Shown here piece by piece: positions 1 to 10,756 of a DNA stretch of 64,000 bases (position 1 is its first letter; every line of letters begins with the position of its first letter). The stretch is from Pseudomonas prosekii (lineage in GTDB: Bacteria; Pseudomonadota; Gammaproteobacteria; Pseudomonadales; Pseudomonadaceae): contig NZ_LT629762.1 in assembly GCF_900105155.1 (NCBI RefSeq), forward strand, positions 4,597,501 through 4,661,500. Direction: 5' to 3'. Under the pieces are notes generated by a model. That model worked only from the letters and a program-made list of their open reading frames with translations, had not been told where the DNA came from and ran no database searches. Both the position numbers and the translations under genes were made by a program.

Positions 1-2188
<2,188 letters not shown>

Positions 2189-2370
2189 TATAACACCCAA
2201 GCAATTTGCTTGCTTCGAGCTGAAAAGCGAAAGAGCACCAGATTGCGGTGTGTGAAGACGCAATGAACCGAAAGTTCGACTGTGCACAAAGCCACACACA
2301 AATACCGAAGCTGTCACATACCCGATTTGCTGAAGCGCGGCCATCTGGCCACGATTCGGTACCCGAATTT

Positions 2371-2488
2371 CTTGACGACCATAGAGCCTTGGAACCACCT
2401 GATCCCATCCCGAACTCAGTAGTGAAACGATGCATCGCCGATGGTAGTGTGGGGTTTCCCCATGTGAGAGTAGGTCATCGTCAAGATT
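2371..2488 (+). rRNA. 5S ribosomal RNA
   Basis: A segment of about 118 nt with the canonical 5S features: the 5' strand TTGACGACCATAGAG pairs with the 3' strand GTAGGTCATCGTCAAG, and the conserved loop GAACCACCTGATCCCATCCCG sits between them. It follows the 23S gene in the same direction and is followed by a strong hairpin terminator. The exact ends are uncertain by a few bases. Confidence 0.96.
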
Positions 2489-2497
2489 AAATTCCGA

Positions 2498-2530
2498 AAC
2501 CCCTATCTGCGTATGCAGGTAGGGGTTTTG
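2498..2530 (+). terminator. rrn operon terminator
   Basis: A 12-13 bp stem (ACCCCTATCTGC / GCAGGTAGGGGT, one G-U pair) with a 4-nt loop is followed by a T-rich run. It lies just 3' of the 5S gene and is a standard intrinsic terminator for the rRNA operon. Confidence 0.85.
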
Positions 2531-2562
2531 TTTGTCCGCAACAAACACGAAATGCGTCTACG

Positions 2563-2601
2563 AAAAAAGCCCCACTCAGACAACGTCTGGTGGGGCTTTC
2601 T
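2563..2601. terminator. bidirectional terminator, probably of the disrupted LprI-type gene
   Basis: AAAGCCCCAC and GTGGGGCTTT halves enclose a CAGAC/GTCTG inner stem, with A and T tracts on the two sides. It lies between the rRNA operon and the converging minus-strand gene ending at 2663, so it can stop transcription from both directions. Confidence 0.7.
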
Positions 2602-3515
2602 TGCACCTACCGAAAATCAAACCGCAGAACCAAGCCAACCCAAGCTAACCCAACCCAACCCACTACATCCCATTGTCGCCTTCAACTTTCCCAACCGCAG
2701 TCGTCACCCCCGTCATACTCCGTCGCCCATTAACCTGATAACCACGCCCGCCATCTACGGACTCCGGTTTGCGCATCAAAAGTTGCGCATACAGTCCGTC
2801 CTTGGCGTTATAACCCCCGAACCAATCCATCAGTCGGCCGATATAACAATCGCCGCCCAGCGTGATCGGCATATCACCGACAATTTCAAACGTGTAATGC
2901 CCGGTGCCATAAGAGGAATAAGCGCCGTCACCCTCACCTGTCGGTGGAATAGGGCACAACGGACGGCTCTGATCGCCCACATCTTTCGCTTCAGTCTTAC
3001 TGACTTCGCTCAATGCCTGAGTCAGCGCTGTATGCAGCGCCGCGTCCAGAGTCGTTACCACGCCGGTTTCTTCATCTTTCTGAGTCTTGGGCACAGACAG
3101 CTCATAGCGATAATTGACACTTATAGTCGGCACATCGCCATTCAGCTTCAATGGATTGAGCAGGTAAACATGATCAACCCCGTAATAGCTGTTCTGATAA
3201 GCCGCATAAATGCGCCCCCGAACCTTCACCCAGGTTACGGTTTGATTCGCCCCGCGACCATTCAGCGAAAAAAGAAAGCTTTCAGAATCCGTTTCAGAAC
3301 TCGTTTCAGAACCAGGCCCGGCGACTCTCTTGACAAAAACATCGCCACTGCGCCGAAACGTCTCAATGTACTCAAACAATCCAGTGCCACCGGTATAGGT
3401 ATCGACCACCAGATCGCGAAGTCCATCGCCGTCCAGGTCCATCAACGTGTATGACCGATTTCCGTACTCCCCGGTAATCTCAGAAGCAGTCAAAGCCTGA
3501 ATCGCCCCGGGTTTT

Positions 3516-4397
3516 CTAGACACTCTCCAGGCTCGCTGCGTAACGCTTTTCAAACTCTACCGGTGACAGCTGATTGTTGAAACTGTGGCGTCGTTTTGGG
3601 TTGTAAAACATCTCGATGTAATCGAACACATCATCCCGAGCATCCTGGCGTGTAGTGTAGATTTTACGCTTGATCCGTTCCCGCTTTAGCAGCTGGAAAA
3701 AGCTCTCCGCCACAGCGTTGTCGTGGCAGTTACCTCGACGACTCATGCTGGCCACCAGGTTGTTAGCTTTCAAGAAGCTTCGCCAGTCTGAGCTGCTGTA
3801 CTGACTGCCTTGATCTGAGTGGATCATCACCTCTTGCTTCGGCTTACGTCTCCAAACCGCCATCAGCAGTGCATCAATGGCTACGTCGCTGGTCATCTGC
3901 GACTTCATTGACCAACCAATGATCTGGCGTGAAAACAGATCGAGCACCACGGCCAAATACAGCCAGCCTTCATATGTTCGGATGTAGGTAATGTCTGTGA
4001 CCCAGACTTTGTTGGGTTCTCTGACATCGAATTGGCGCTTCAGTAAGTTCGGTGAGGCAACGGCTGGTTTACCGCCATATTTTCCCGGCCTCCGTCGATA
4101 CCCAGTCTGAGAACGTAAACCCTCAAGGCGCATCAACCTAGCCACCCGGTGACGGCCACAGCTCTCACCAACCTCTCGCAGGTCATCATGGATCTTGCGA
4201 TAGCCATAAACGCCACCGCTTTCCAGCCAGGAGTGTTTGATCAATCCAAGCAGTCGCTGATCGTCCTTGGCTCGCGCAGATTTTGGTTCTGATAGCCACG
4301 CGTAGTAGCCGCTGGGATGAACCTTGAGCGTCAGGCAAAGCCGTCGAATCGCGTAATGACCCGATTGCTGCTTAATAAAGGCGTACTTCAGCCGCAC
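3516..4397 (-). CDS. IS3-family transposase OrfB (DDE integrase domain)
   Basis: The 293-residue frame starts with GTG at 4397, but it is probably expressed mainly as the C-terminal part of OrfAB by -1 frameshifting. It contains the HTH_21 segment (SGVYGYRKIHDDLRE-like, around residues 60-75) and an rve/DDE catalytic core: first Asp in WVTDITY, second Asp in HSDQGSQY, Glu in NAVAESFF 35 residues later. All three catalytic residues are present. It catalyses cut-and-paste via a circular intermediate in the family. Confidence 0.95.
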   Translation of the reverse strand: MRLKYAFIKQQSGHYAIRRLCLTLKVHPSGYYAWLSEPKSARAKDDQRLLGLIKHSWLESGGVYGYRKIHDDLREVGESCGRHRVARLMRLEGLRSQTGYRRRPGKYGGKPAVASPNLLKRQFDVREPNKVWVTDITYIRTYEGWLYLAVVLDLFSRQIIGWSMKSQMTSDVAIDALLMAVWRRKPKQEVMIHSDQGSQYSSSDWRSFLKANNLVASMSRRGNCHDNAVAESFFQLLKRERIKRKIYTTRQDARDDVFDYIEMFYNPKRRHSFNNQLSPVEFEKRYAASLESV

Positions 4398-4666
4398 TCC
4401 TTGGCAAAGTACGCGGCGGCCTTTTTTAAGATGTCTCGCTCCTCCGTCACCCGTTTCAGCTCGGCACGTAGACGACGAACCTCAGCGCTTTGATCATCCT
4501 CCTCAACGCGCTGTTCTTGGGGCTTGGTGTAGCGCTTAACCCAGGCATAGAGGCTGTGCACGGACACACCCAATCGTGCAGCCACCTCCGAGACAGGAAG
4601 CTGCTTTTCGGTCACTTGCTTGACCGCCTGGATTTTGAATTCTTCGGGATATCGCTGGTTGCTCAT
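4388..4666 (-). CDS. IS3-family transposase OrfA (helix-turn-helix, leucine-zipper subunit)
   Basis: The 92-residue protein has an N-terminal helix-turn-helix of the IS3/Tnp_1 type (YPEEFKIQAVKQVTEK, VSEVAARLGVSVHSLYAWVKRY) and a C-terminal heptad-like helix (VRRLRAELKRVTEERDILKK) that mediates dimerisation in the family. It binds the IS ends. Near its 3' end the minus strand reads A AAA AAG (4427-4421). A -1 slip there continues in the orfB frame without a stop and would produce the OrfAB transposase. It overlaps the orfB start by 10 bp. Confidence 0.95.
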   Translation of the reverse strand: MSNQRYPEEFKIQAVKQVTEKQLPVSEVAARLGVSVHSLYAWVKRYTKPQEQRVEEDDQSAEVRRLRAELKRVTEERDILKKAAAYFAKECG

Positions 4667-5354
4667 GGCACCTCCTAATGGGCCTCATTTTAAGGCTTGG
4701 AGGTGTCTACGAAACTAGGGGCGATTCAGCCTTCCATTCATCCTTAGTTACTCCCGCCGGGGCCGTCTTGGGCAGATGAGATTCGTCGTCAGCGCCCTCG
4801 CTCGCAAAATTGGTCGTCCCAGCCTTGACCGCCAGCGAGTCCAACACCCGCTCCAAAGGAAACTCAGGGTCGGATTTTTCTATTGCCTGCCGTAAATCTT
4901 CAGATGCCAACCTGTCGACATCATCCGGCCTGTAAGCAACTGCATCACTCCACTGCGCCCTCAACTCCTGCAAGCGTTCGCGATAGCGCTGATCAAGACA
5001 CGCAACATCCTCTACGCAACGATCACGACTCTTCAGCCACGCACGCTGCGCTGTTCGCAATTCAACCTGTTGTTCGGAACTGGCTTTGACCAGTGCCCGA
5101 TAAGCCGCGCCCATCTGCGTATCCAACGTGTATAGCGCAGTATTCGCGCAGATGGATTTTTCGACGGTGCTCGCCGCTTTTGTACAATCCATTCCAGTCG
5201 CCAGCGCATGCTCAGTAGACAGCAATGCACAGGCAGACAAAATCCAGCGTCCTTTGGTGTACACGTAATAAGACCTTGAGTTCGTAGAGTAAGTAAGTCC
5301 CGGCAAAGTGTGCATCAACCAAGCCTCTCAATACATGATTCTGCGCAGAACTCT

Positions 5355-5382
5355 TCAAGAGAACGGCACTGCTGGCCGATAA
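5355..5382 (+). promoter_or_regulatory. candidate sigma-28 (FliA) promoter of the TPR response-regulator gene
   Basis: A perfect FliA -10 motif GCCGATAA (5375-5382) lies 16 nt after TCAA (5355-5358). The spacing is one base longer than in the flgM promoter of this window (TAAA, 15 nt). It lies 115 bp upstream of the start codon of the TPR response regulator. A chance match is possible because of the spacing. Confidence 0.35.
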
Positions 5383-5497
5383 CCCGAACGGCCGCTGTCT
5401 ACTTTATCTGCAGCCGTTCGCCAGTCCCTCACCGGGCGCGCGCGAAATCGTATGTTTGCTTTTGGGTTGTTCTTCTTAAATTGCCTGGAAATCTTCG

Positions 5498-7102
5498 ATG
5501 CTGTCGTATCACCAAAAGAGTTTTCTGATCGTCGATGATTTCTCGGATTTCCGCAGCTCCGTCAGGTCCATGCTGCGAGAACTGGGCATCAAGGATGTCG
5601 ACACCGCTGATACCGGTGAACAGGCGCTGCGGATGTGTGGGCAGAAGTCCTATGACTTCATCCTTCAGGACTTTCACCTCGGCGATGGCAAGAAGAACGG
5701 TCAACAGGTGCTCGAAGACCTGATGATCGAGAAACTGATCAGCCATGAAAGCGTGTTCGTCATGGTCACCGCCGAAACCAGCCAAGCCATGGTGCTCAGC
5801 GCCCTCGAGCATGAGCCCGACGCGTACCTGACCAAACCGTTCAACCGCTCCGGCCTCGCTCAACGCCTCGAGCGATTGGTGCAGCGCAAAACCTTGCTCA
5901 AGCCGATCCTGCAAGCGCTTGATCGCAACAAACCGGTGGAAGTGCTCAATGCCTGCATCGCCCTGTGCAAACAGGACGTCCGCTATGCGCCGCTGTGCCT
6001 GCGTTATCGCGCCGATGCCTTGCGCGACCTGAATCAGAACGAAGCGCTGGAACGCCTCTACGACAGCATCATTGCTGATCGGCCGCTGCCATGGGCATTC
6101 GCCGGATTGGGCAAGTTGCTGTTCAAGCGCGGACAGGTCACTCAGGCTAAAGAAGTGTATGAAAAAGCCCTGAAAGTGTTTCCGATGATGCCCGCACTGT
6201 ATGACGGCATGGCCGACGTGCTGGTTGCCCAAGGTGACACCAAAGGTGCCCAGCGTATTCTGGAAGAAGCCATTCGCCTGTCGCCACTGGCGGTTCGGCG
6301 CCAGGCGCTGTTGGGTAAGTTGGCAATGACCAACGAAGATTTCGAAACGGCCTCCAAAGCCTATCGCCAAGCGGTATCGCAAGGTGCGCAGTCGCGTTTC
6401 AAGGATGCCGAAAGCAACCTTGGCCTCGCGCACGCCTTGATCAGCAAGGGCAGCGACAAGGGCCTCGACACGCGCACACGACTGGAAATCAACACCACAC
6501 TCAGCGCTGTCGCCAAGGAGAATCCTTCCGACCCCGGCCTGCAGGTGCGTGCGCGGCTGATGAAAGCCACCAGCCTGCTGCTCAACGACGCCGAGACCGC
6601 GGAAAAGCTCACCGAGCAAGCGATGATGCGCATCGAAGGCATGGAGCAATTCATGAGCGCCGACGCCGCGCTGCTCGTCGCCAAGCAACTGCAAATGCTC
6701 GGTCAGGCGGATGCCGGTGCGTCGATGCTGAAAAACTGCGCGGAGATTTACGGTGACGACCCGGCGGTGATGCAAGGTATCGCCAAGCTGACCGACGACC
6801 CGACTATCCTCAATGCCGGCAATGCCGCCGCTGACCTTAACCGCCAAGGCGTGCGCGTGTACAAGGCCGGCAACCTGGTGGAAGCGCGGGACGTGTTCCG
6901 CAAAGCCCTGGCGCTGCAACCGAAGAACATCAGTATCGCGCTGAACATGGCGCAATCGTTGCTGCACGGCACGGACACCAGCGTGCCGTCGGCAGAACTT
7001 GAAGCGTGTCGCGCCTGCCTGAAAACGGTCGGCATGATGCCCGATACCGATCCGCGTTTTCCCCGTTATCAGAAGCTGCGAAGCAAGGCGTTTGGCGAAT
7101 GA
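5498..7102 (+). CDS. response regulator with C-terminal tetratricopeptide repeats
   Basis: 534 residues. The N-terminal receiver domain (about 1-125) has the acidic pair in FLIVDDF, the phospho-acceptor Asp58 in ILQDFHL, Thr91 and Lys113 (LTKPF). The rest is a TPR array without a DNA-binding or enzymatic output domain; clear repeats include AFAGLGKLLFKRGQVTQAKE and ALYDGMADVLVAQGDTKGAQ. The output is therefore probably protein-protein interaction. The next gene, a histidine kinase, overlaps it by ATGA, so the two are translationally coupled and probably partners. It lies next to flagellar genes, with a candidate FliA promoter upstream. Similar TPR regulators are common in Pseudomonas, but I do not recognise a named gene. 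Confidence 0.9.
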   Translation: MLSYHQKSFLIVDDFSDFRSSVRSMLRELGIKDVDTADTGEQALRMCGQKSYDFILQDFHLGDGKKNGQQVLEDLMIEKLISHESVFVMVTAETSQAMVLSALEHEPDAYLTKPFNRSGLAQRLERLVQRKTLLKPILQALDRNKPVEVLNACIALCKQDVRYAPLCLRYRADALRDLNQNEALERLYDSIIADRPLPWAFAGLGKLLFKRGQVTQAKEVYEKALKVFPMMPALYDGMADVLVAQGDTKGAQRILEEAIRLSPLAVRRQALLGKLAMTNEDFETASKAYRQAVSQGAQSRFKDAESNLGLAHALISKGSDKGLDTRTRLEINTTLSAVAKENPSDPGLQVRARLMKATSLLLNDAETAEKLTEQAMMRIEGMEQFMSADAALLVAKQLQMLGQADAGASMLKNCAEIYGDDPAVMQGIAKLTDDPTILNAGNAAADLNRQGVRVYKAGNLVEARDVFRKALALQPKNISIALNMAQSLLHGTDTSVPSAELEACRACLKTVGMMPDTDPRFPRYQKLRSKAFGE

Positions 7103-7788
7103 ACGACACTGAACAGGCTCTCGATTTTTCCACGGTGATTGCCTCCACCGTGCACGACATGAAGAACTCCCTGGCGATGTTGATGCAGGCCCACAGCCAA
7201 TGGCTCGCGCGCCTGCCGGATCAGCAGCAGAGTACGGAGCAGGGCGTTATCGAGTTTGAATTCGCCCACCTCAACGGCATGCTTGTGCAACTGCTCGGGC
7301 TGTACAAGTTGGGCGTCAATCAGATGCCCTTGCAGCCGGCTTACCACGAACTCGACGACTTCATCGAGGCGCAACTGGCCGCGCATCAGGACGTGTTCGC
7401 CAGTCGCGGCATCATGGCCACCTACGAGGTCGATCCGCTGAGCCCTTTGGGTTTCTTCGACCGCGAACTGATCGCGACCGTGCTCGGCAACAGCATCAAC
7501 AACGCGATCCGTTTTGCCCGCGATTCGTTGTTGATTACGGTCAGCGACGAGGCCGGTCAGTTGGTTATCACGGTCAACGACGATGGCGAAGGCTACCCGG
7601 CGCAGATGATCGAGCGCCAGGCCGATTACGTGCAGGGCATCAACCACAGCAGCGGTAGCACCGGCCTCGGTTTGTATTTCGCCGGACGGATTGCTGCGTT
7701 GCATCAGCGCAATGGCGTCGGCGGTTTTACTCGCATCAGCAACGGCGGGCCGCTTGGCGGCGGCGTCTTCAGTGTTTATCTACCCTGA
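7099..7788 (+). CDS. sensor histidine kinase without membrane segments
   Basis: 229 residues, starting at the ATG that overlaps the upstream stop (ATGA); the upstream in-frame ATG at 7006 lies inside the response-regulator gene. An H-box HDMKNSLAML (His near residue 19) starts almost at the N terminus. An HATPase domain follows, with an N-box (NSINNAIRF), G1 (NDDGEGYP) and G2 (STGLGLYFA). No transmembrane helix or recognisable sensor domain is present, so it is predicted to be cytoplasmic and must receive its signal through another protein. It probably phosphorylates the TPR response regulator encoded just upstream. Confidence 0.88.
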   Translation: MNDTEQALDFSTVIASTVHDMKNSLAMLMQAHSQWLARLPDQQQSTEQGVIEFEFAHLNGMLVQLLGLYKLGVNQMPLQPAYHELDDFIEAQLAAHQDVFASRGIMATYEVDPLSPLGFFDRELIATVLGNSINNAIRFARDSLLITVSDEAGQLVITVNDDGEGYPAQMIERQADYVQGINHSSGSTGLGLYFAGRIAALHQRNGVGGFTRISNGGPLGGGVFSVYLP

Positions 7789-7896
7789 AACGATGCAGCA
7801 GGCCTTTTTGTTCGCCGGTGCTTGATATTCCGAACGGGCGGAGCCTATTTTGTTCGGGTCGCCGTTCGCGGCTCGCACAACAACAAGGATTGCGTC

Positions 7897-9240
7897 ATGA
7901 CAACCGATGGCCAGCGCTCACTCGCTCAGCGATTGACCGGCATTGATGAGATTGAATGTGTTACGCCGGATTTGAACGGCGTACCACGGGGCAAAGTAAT
8001 GACCGCCGAGGGTTTCCTCGAAGGACGCCGGTTGCAGATGGCGCGGGGCGTGCTGCTGCAATGCATCATGGGCGGATATCCGCCAGCGCGGTTTTACGGC
8101 AGCGATGATGGTGACCTCGCATTGGTGCCGGACTCCGCACAGATTCACCGCTTGCCCTGGAGCCGCCAGCCGCGCGCGTTGGCCATCTGCGACGCCGACG
8201 AATTGAGCGGCGAGAGCTCGGCGCTGTCGACGCGCGGCCAGCTCAAAGCGGTCATCGCCCGTTACGCCGCGCGCGGTTTGGCGCCGGTGGTGGCGACTGA
8301 ACTTGAGTTCTTCGTGTTCGCGCCCAATTCCGATCCGACCCAACCGTTCCAGCCGCCGCTGGGCCTGGACGGTCGTCGTGAGGAAGGGCACTCAGCGTTC
8401 AGTGTCAGCTCCAACAACGGCCTGCGCCCGTTCTTCAGCGAAGTCTACGAATGCATGGCCGCGCTGGGCTTGCCGCGCGACACGTTCATGCACGAGATGG
8501 GCGTCAGTCAGTTCGAGATCAATTTGCTTCATGGCGATCCGTTGCTGCTGGCCGACCAGACATTCCTGTTCAAGCACCTGTTGAAAGAAGTCGCGCTCAA
8601 GCACGGTTTGACCGTGGTGTGCATGGCCAAACCTTTGGCGCACACGCCGGGCAGTTCGATGCATATTCACCAGAGCATCGTCGAGATCGGCAGCGGGCGT
8701 AATGTGTTCAGCGACCAGCATGGCCAACCGACCGCGACGTTCCGGCATTTCATCGGCGGGCAGCAGGCCGGCATGGCGGACTTCACCGCGCTGTTCGCGC
8801 CCAACGTCAATTCGTACCAGCGCTTGTGCCATCCGTTCGCCTCGCCGAACAACGCCTGCTGGTCCGAAGATAACCGTGCGGCCGGTTTGCGCATTCCGGC
8901 GAGTTCGCCAGTAGCCCGGCGCGTGGAAAATCGCCTGCCTGGCGCCGATGCCAATCCGTACCTGGCGATCGCCGCGAGCCTGGCTGCGGGGCTGCACGGC
9001 ATCGAAAACGAGCTCGAACCGAGCGCGGCGATTCAGGGCGAATTTGTCGTCCCGGATAATCTTTCGTTGCCATGTACCTTGCATGCCGCTCTTGAGCGTC
9101 TGAAGCGTAGTCAATTGGCGATGGAACTGTTTGGCAAGGAGTTCATCGAAGGCTACATCGCTTCGAAGACCATGGAGTTGACCAGCTTCTTTGATGAAAT
9201 TACTCCCTGGGAACGGCGTGTTTTAGCAGCCCAGGCCTGA
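7897..9240 (+). CDS. glutamine synthetase family protein (gamma-glutamylpolyamine synthetase type)
   Basis: 447 residues from the ATG at 7897, which follows AAGGA; upstream in-frame codons lack support. It has the glutamine-synthetase fold: an N-terminal beta-Grasp (VTPDLNGVPRGKVM) and catalytic segments ATELEFFVF, QFEINLLHGDPL, PGSSMHIHQSI (catalytic His loop) and DNRAAGLRIP (Arg loop), with the ENRLPGADANPYLAIAA signature near residue 345. The length matches the PuuA/GlnA-like subgroup of Pseudomonas, which ligates glutamate to amines such as putrescine, more than housekeeping GlnA (about 468). The following MFS permease may carry the substrate. The exact amine cannot be deduced. Confidence 0.88.
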   Translation: MTTDGQRSLAQRLTGIDEIECVTPDLNGVPRGKVMTAEGFLEGRRLQMARGVLLQCIMGGYPPARFYGSDDGDLALVPDSAQIHRLPWSRQPRALAICDADELSGESSALSTRGQLKAVIARYAARGLAPVVATELEFFVFAPNSDPTQPFQPPLGLDGRREEGHSAFSVSSNNGLRPFFSEVYECMAALGLPRDTFMHEMGVSQFEINLLHGDPLLLADQTFLFKHLLKEVALKHGLTVVCMAKPLAHTPGSSMHIHQSIVEIGSGRNVFSDQHGQPTATFRHFIGGQQAGMADFTALFAPNVNSYQRLCHPFASPNNACWSEDNRAAGLRIPASSPVARRVENRLPGADANPYLAIAASLAAGLHGIENELEPSAAIQGEFVVPDNLSLPCTLHAALERLKRSQLAMELFGKEFIEGYIASKTMELTSFFDEITPWERRVLAAQA

Positions 9241-9309
9241 CGATCCGTCGTCTTCGGGCTATCGTTTTCCGATAGCCCGATCCACTGCAAGGAGCCGCTC
9301 GGAACGCCG

Positions 9310-10689
9310 ATGCGCCAAATCTGGAAATCCTTTCGAGCGCTGTATTTTGCCTCGCTGATGATGTTGATCGGCTCGGGCCTTTTAAGCACCTATCTGGCCT
9401 TGCGCCTGGCCGCTGACAACGTCGACAGTTTGTGGGTCGGTGCGTTGATGGCGGCGAACTATTTCGGCCTGGTATTGGGCGGCAAGATTGGTCACCGACT
9501 GATTGCCCGGGTCGGCCACATTCGTGCCTATGCCGCGTGTGCCGGGATCGTCGGCGCCGCGGTGTTGGGCCACGGTCTGATCGACTGGCTGCCGGCGTGG
9601 CTGTTTTTGCGGGTGATCGTCGGTCTCGGCATGATGTGCCAGTACATGGTCATCGAGAGCTGGCTCAACGAGCAGGCTGAGGCCAAGCAACGCGGTCTGG
9701 TATTCAGCGGTTACATGATCGCTTCGTACCTGGGTCTGGTGTTGGGCCAACTGATCCTGGTTCTGCATCCGGGGTTGGGCCTGGAACTGCTGATGCTGGT
9801 CGCGCTGTGTTTCGCCTTGTGTCTGGTGCCGGTGGCCCTGACCCGACGCATTCACCCGGCGGCGCTGCACCCGGCGCCGATGGAGCCGCGCTTCTTTATC
9901 AAACGTGTGCCGCAGTCATTGAGCACAGTGCTCGGCGCCGGTTTGATCGTCGGTTCGTTCTACGGTCTCGCGCCGCTGTATGCCTCGCAACAGGGCCTGT
10001 CGACGGAGCAGGTCGGTCTGTTCATGGGTAGCTGCATTTTTGCCGGTCTGGTGGTGCAGTGGCCGTTGGGCTGGTTGTCCGATCGTTACGACCGGGCGCT
10101 GCTGATCCGCTGCTTTGCGTTTTGTCTGGCCCTGGCGGCGTTGCCGCTGGCGATCATGACTGACGTGCCGCTTGAAGTGCTGTTCATCGCCGGGTTCCTC
10201 TGTTCGCTGGTGCAGTTCTGTTTGTATCCGCTGGCCGTGGCGTTCTCCAATGACCACGTCGAGGGTGATCGCCGAGTGTCGCTGACGGCGATGTTACTGG
10301 TGACTTACGGCGTGGGCGCGAGCATCGGGCCGTTGGCCGCTGGCGTGCTGATGAAGCTGTTCGGCAGTCACATGCTGTATGCCTTTTTCAGCTTCTTCGC
10401 GTTGGTGCTGGTGTGGCGGATTCGCCCGAAAGCGGTCACCAATCTGCACGTGGTCGACGATGCGCCACTGCATCACGTCGCCATGCCGGACAGCATGTCG
10501 AGCTCGCCGCTGGTCGCGGCACTCGATCCACGTGTCGACGAGCAAGTGGTGCATGAACAGATGCATAACCCGGTCGAGCCTGAACCAGAGCCTGAGCCGG
10601 AACAGCAGCCAGAATCCGACCCCGCTACAGACGAGCCGGAAGACCCGGACGCCGGACGCGAACAAAGCTTCACCGAAGCCAGGCCTTGA
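9310..10689 (+). CDS. major facilitator superfamily transporter
   Basis: 459 residues with about 12 hydrophobic segments, the MFS loop (GGKIGHRLIARVG) after TM2 and the repeated motif WLSDRYDRALLIR in the second half. It resembles the YcaD/TtgW-like MFS group usually next to this glutamine synthetase homologue in pseudomonads. The C terminus is a hydrophilic tail of about 60 residues with a Glu-Pro repeat (EPEPEPEPEQQPES), probably cytoplasmic. It lies 69 bp after the glutamine-synthetase-like gene in the same direction, with AAGGAG about 15 nt before the start. The substrate is unknown. An intrinsic terminator follows. Confidence 0.85.
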   Translation: MRQIWKSFRALYFASLMMLIGSGLLSTYLALRLAADNVDSLWVGALMAANYFGLVLGGKIGHRLIARVGHIRAYAACAGIVGAAVLGHGLIDWLPAWLFLRVIVGLGMMCQYMVIESWLNEQAEAKQRGLVFSGYMIASYLGLVLGQLILVLHPGLGLELLMLVALCFALCLVPVALTRRIHPAALHPAPMEPRFFIKRVPQSLSTVLGAGLIVGSFYGLAPLYASQQGLSTEQVGLFMGSCIFAGLVVQWPLGWLSDRYDRALLIRCFAFCLALAALPLAIMTDVPLEVLFIAGFLCSLVQFCLYPLAVAFSNDHVEGDRRVSLTAMLLVTYGVGASIGPLAAGVLMKLFGSHMLYAFFSFFALVLVWRIRPKAVTNLHVVDDAPLHHVAMPDSMSSSPLVAALDPRVDEQVVHEQMHNPVEPEPEPEPEQQPESDPATDEPEDPDAGREQSFTEARP

Positions 10690-10701
10690 AATAGGCGCAT
10701 A

Positions 10702-10740
10702 AAAAAACGGGCAGTCACCGCAAGGGACTGCCCGTTTTTA
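10702..10740. terminator. bidirectional terminator between MFS gene and flgZ
   Basis: AAAACGGGCAGTC and GACTGCCCGTTTT form a 13-bp stem with A and T tracts on both sides. It separates two convergent genes. Confidence 0.85.
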
Positions 10741-10756
10741 TTGGCGCGGGATACTG

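Larger units (their letters stand above)
3498..4728 (-). mobile_element. IS3-family insertion sequence, 1231 bp, complete
   Basis: The imperfect terminal inverted repeats begin TGAATCGCCCC at 3498 and end GGGGCGATTCA at 4728. Matching continues inward through GTTT and TAGACAC. The 3-bp direct duplication GCC (3495-3497 and 4729-4731) flanks the element. It carries overlapping orfA and orfB transposase frames with a frameshift signal, as is usual for IS3. Length, repeats and both frames look intact, so the element may be active. Its insertion inactivated the LprI-type gene. Confidence 0.95.
2663..5264 (-). pseudogene. LprI/DUF1311-type secreted protein gene interrupted by an IS3-family element
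   Basis: The gene is split by an IS at 3498-4728. The 5' part (5264, GTG, down to 4729) encodes a signal-peptide-like start (RWILSACALLSTEHALA) and a DUF1311/LprI-like region with Cys-rich, Trp-containing helices (MDCTKAASTVEKSICAN, AQRAWLKSRDRC). The 3' part (3494-2663) encodes a domain beginning ITGEYGNRSYTLMDLDGDG, with an FG-GAP-like DxDGDGxxD segment. Removing the IS and one copy of the GCC duplication restores a continuous frame (TKDEWK-ALTASEITGEY). The restored protein would be about 455 residues. An ATG at 5318 is an alternative upstream start; the GTG gives a better signal peptide and has AAGG upstream. LprI-type domains occur in lysozyme inhibitors, but the function here is unknown. 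Confidence 0.85.

Noticed and set aside
5429..6967. 512-codon minus-strand frame opposite the TPR response regulator
   Set aside because: The plus-strand receiver and TPR domains are clear and the antisense protein looks like a shadow (rich in Gln, His and Arg).
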